NCBI GenBank assembly: GCA_963782555.1
Contig: CAWAKB010000006.1
Location: forward strand, 1-64,000
DNA: 64,000 nucleotides
Source: Hyphomicrobium_A sp963782555
GTDB lineage: Bacteria > Pseudomonadota > Alphaproteobacteria > Rhizobiales > Hyphomicrobiaceae
Reading direction: 5' to 3'
The notes below the pieces were generated by a model. The model searched no databases, had not been told where the DNA came from, and saw only the letters and a list, made by a program, of their open reading frames with translations. Position 1 is the first letter of the stretch. Every line of letters starts with the position of its first letter. Shown piece by piece: positions 63,319 to 64,000 of this stretch. The position numbers and the translations under genes are program-made.

Positions 63319-63517
63319 GTGAGGGGTTGCGAGGCTGACCTTGGGCGCCATCATCCTTTAAAATCCTGAGGTGTCAGCCTGAGCCCCGGCAGCTGCGGGC
63401 GTCGTGGCGCAGCCACGCTTCGCATGGACGGCGGCAATCCGCACAGCTTTCAACGCGTGCCGCTTGTGAAGACGCGCGCCGCGGCCTAGCTTCCCGCAGC
63501 CTTGCTGGGAGAGGGCC

Positions 63518-63868
63518 ATGCGCGCTCGTATCGTCATTGCGTCGATCTGCTTGAGCGTGGCCGGCTGCGGGCCCTCCAATAAGATTGAGCCGATTTATAT
63601 CTCTCCCGACCAATACCAGTCCTTGAGCTGCGATGAGATCGCAGGCGAGGCGCGGCGCGTTGCGTTCAGTGCCGCAGCGGTCGCTGGTGCTCCTGCCGCC
63701 AGCGCCGAACCAGGCGACAAGGTGATCGTCTGGCCGGCACTGACTTCTGCCAAGACCGGCAACGAGACGGCGTCCGCACTGGGCCGGCTCAAGGGCGAGT
63801 TCGACGCCCTCGTCCTTACCGCAACTCAGAAGAACTGTGGGCTTCAGTTCCAGCAGGCCGGCGCCTAG
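63518..63868 (+). CDS. Small lipoprotein
   Basis: A 116-residue protein with a lipoprotein signal (MRARIVIASICLSVAGC, lipobox SVAGC). The mature part holds ISPDQYQSLSCDEIAGEARR, VIVWPALTSAKTGNETAS and KNCGLQFQ. Two further cysteines could pair. It resembles short lipoproteins common in Hyphomicrobiales with a SCDEI motif; function unknown. Confidence 0.7.
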   Translation: MRARIVIASICLSVAGCGPSNKIEPIYISPDQYQSLSCDEIAGEARRVAFSAAAVAGAPAASAEPGDKVIVWPALTSAKTGNETASALGRLKGEFDALVLTATQKNCGLQFQQAGA

Positions 63869-63913
63869 GCGGCGCGCGCGTGCCCTCCGTGATGAGCGCC
63901 GCCGCTTTGCGGT

Positions 63914-64000
63914 TTATTTGAAATCCTGAAGCGTCAGGATCGGCGTCAGCGTCAGCCCGGCCTTGCTGAACGCTTCGGCGGCGCCTTCCTGGCGGTCGAC
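63914..64000 (-). CDS. pyrE: Orotate phosphoribosyltransferase, C-terminal end only
   Basis: The minus strand reads VDRQEGAAEAFSKAGLTLTP then ILTLQDFK and TAA. This is the last strand and helix of PyrE, where the conserved Val-Asp-Arg-Gln-Glu-Gly follows the PRPP motif. The start of the gene is beyond the window. Confidence 0.8.
   Translation of the reverse strand, partial: VDRQEGAAEAFSKAGLTLTPILTLQDFK

Noticed and set aside
63355..63390. A decayed copy of the pyrE 3' end, since AAATCCTGAGGTGTCAG resembles AAATCCTGAAGCGTCAG at 63920
   Set aside because: Similarity covers only about 17 bases and could be chance.

Overview
The window looks like chromosome from a GC-rich alphaproteobacterium of the order Hyphomicrobiales (Rhizobiales). 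The gene content is diagnostic: a TrcR (DUF1013) regulator, a ChvG/ChvI sensor pair followed by HprK, an EIIA-Man-type protein and HPr, a TsaE-AmgK fusion beside a MurU-like nucleotidyltransferase, DivL with tyrosine in its H-box, AddA/AddB, a TIGR02300 (FYDLN) protein, and a PqqA peptide of the kind found in methylotrophs. A decayed formate dehydrogenase locus and the pqqA gene hint at a methylotroph-related lineage, but the species cannot be named from this sequence.

Layout: 1-6.9 kb is accessory (an unknown membrane-anchored protein between two copies of a long direct repeat, a MoaD/ThiS-like protein with an Asp-box propeller protein, an outer-membrane protein interrupted by an amber codon, alanine dehydrogenase, an alpha/beta hydrolase). 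7-20.8 kb is mostly housekeeping (rpsU, purE-purK, two YdcH-like genes, an acyl-CoA ligase, a GT87 protein, trcR, a MaoC hydratase, ribF, ileS-lspA, a lipoprotein). 20.8-29.2 kb is a variable stretch: orphan pqqA, a MASE1 kinase with a FixJ-type regulator, bactofilin, many small exported or membrane proteins, and a graveyard of three truncated genes before tRNA-Ala. 29.3-43.3 kb is a core block (FYDLN protein, aroA-cmk, rpsA, sppA, ihfB, lapA, trpF-trpB-trpA, accD, folC), then a lower-GC DUF1254 gene and trxA. 43.3-55 kb is one long minus-strand run: divL, tsaE-amgK, murU-like, addB, addA. 55-64 kb has ahcY, a TadG-like protein, the chvI-chvG-hprK-EIIA-HPr operon, a HugZ-like protein, a small lipoprotein and the 3' end of pyrE.

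How the genes work together: the trp genes and accD-folC form amino-acid, fatty-acid and folate operons; aroA-cmk-rpsA follows the classic order; divL and trcR belong to alphaproteobacterial cell-cycle control; the AmgK-like and MurU-like pair points to peptidoglycan sugar recycling; chvGI with the truncated PTS couples envelope stress to carbon and nitrogen state.

The most striking observations are several interrupted reading frames (amber codon in the OMP gene, +1 shifts in aroA and addB, a microsatellite tail in rpsA), a scar in which one deletion appears to have joined the end of a LysR gene to the end of fdsA, an orphan pqqA with its own ribosome-binding site and terminator, an AT-richer segment inside the editing-domain region of ileS, and a long inverted repeat between trpB and trpA. 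No CRISPR array, insertion sequence, rRNA or complete prophage was seen.
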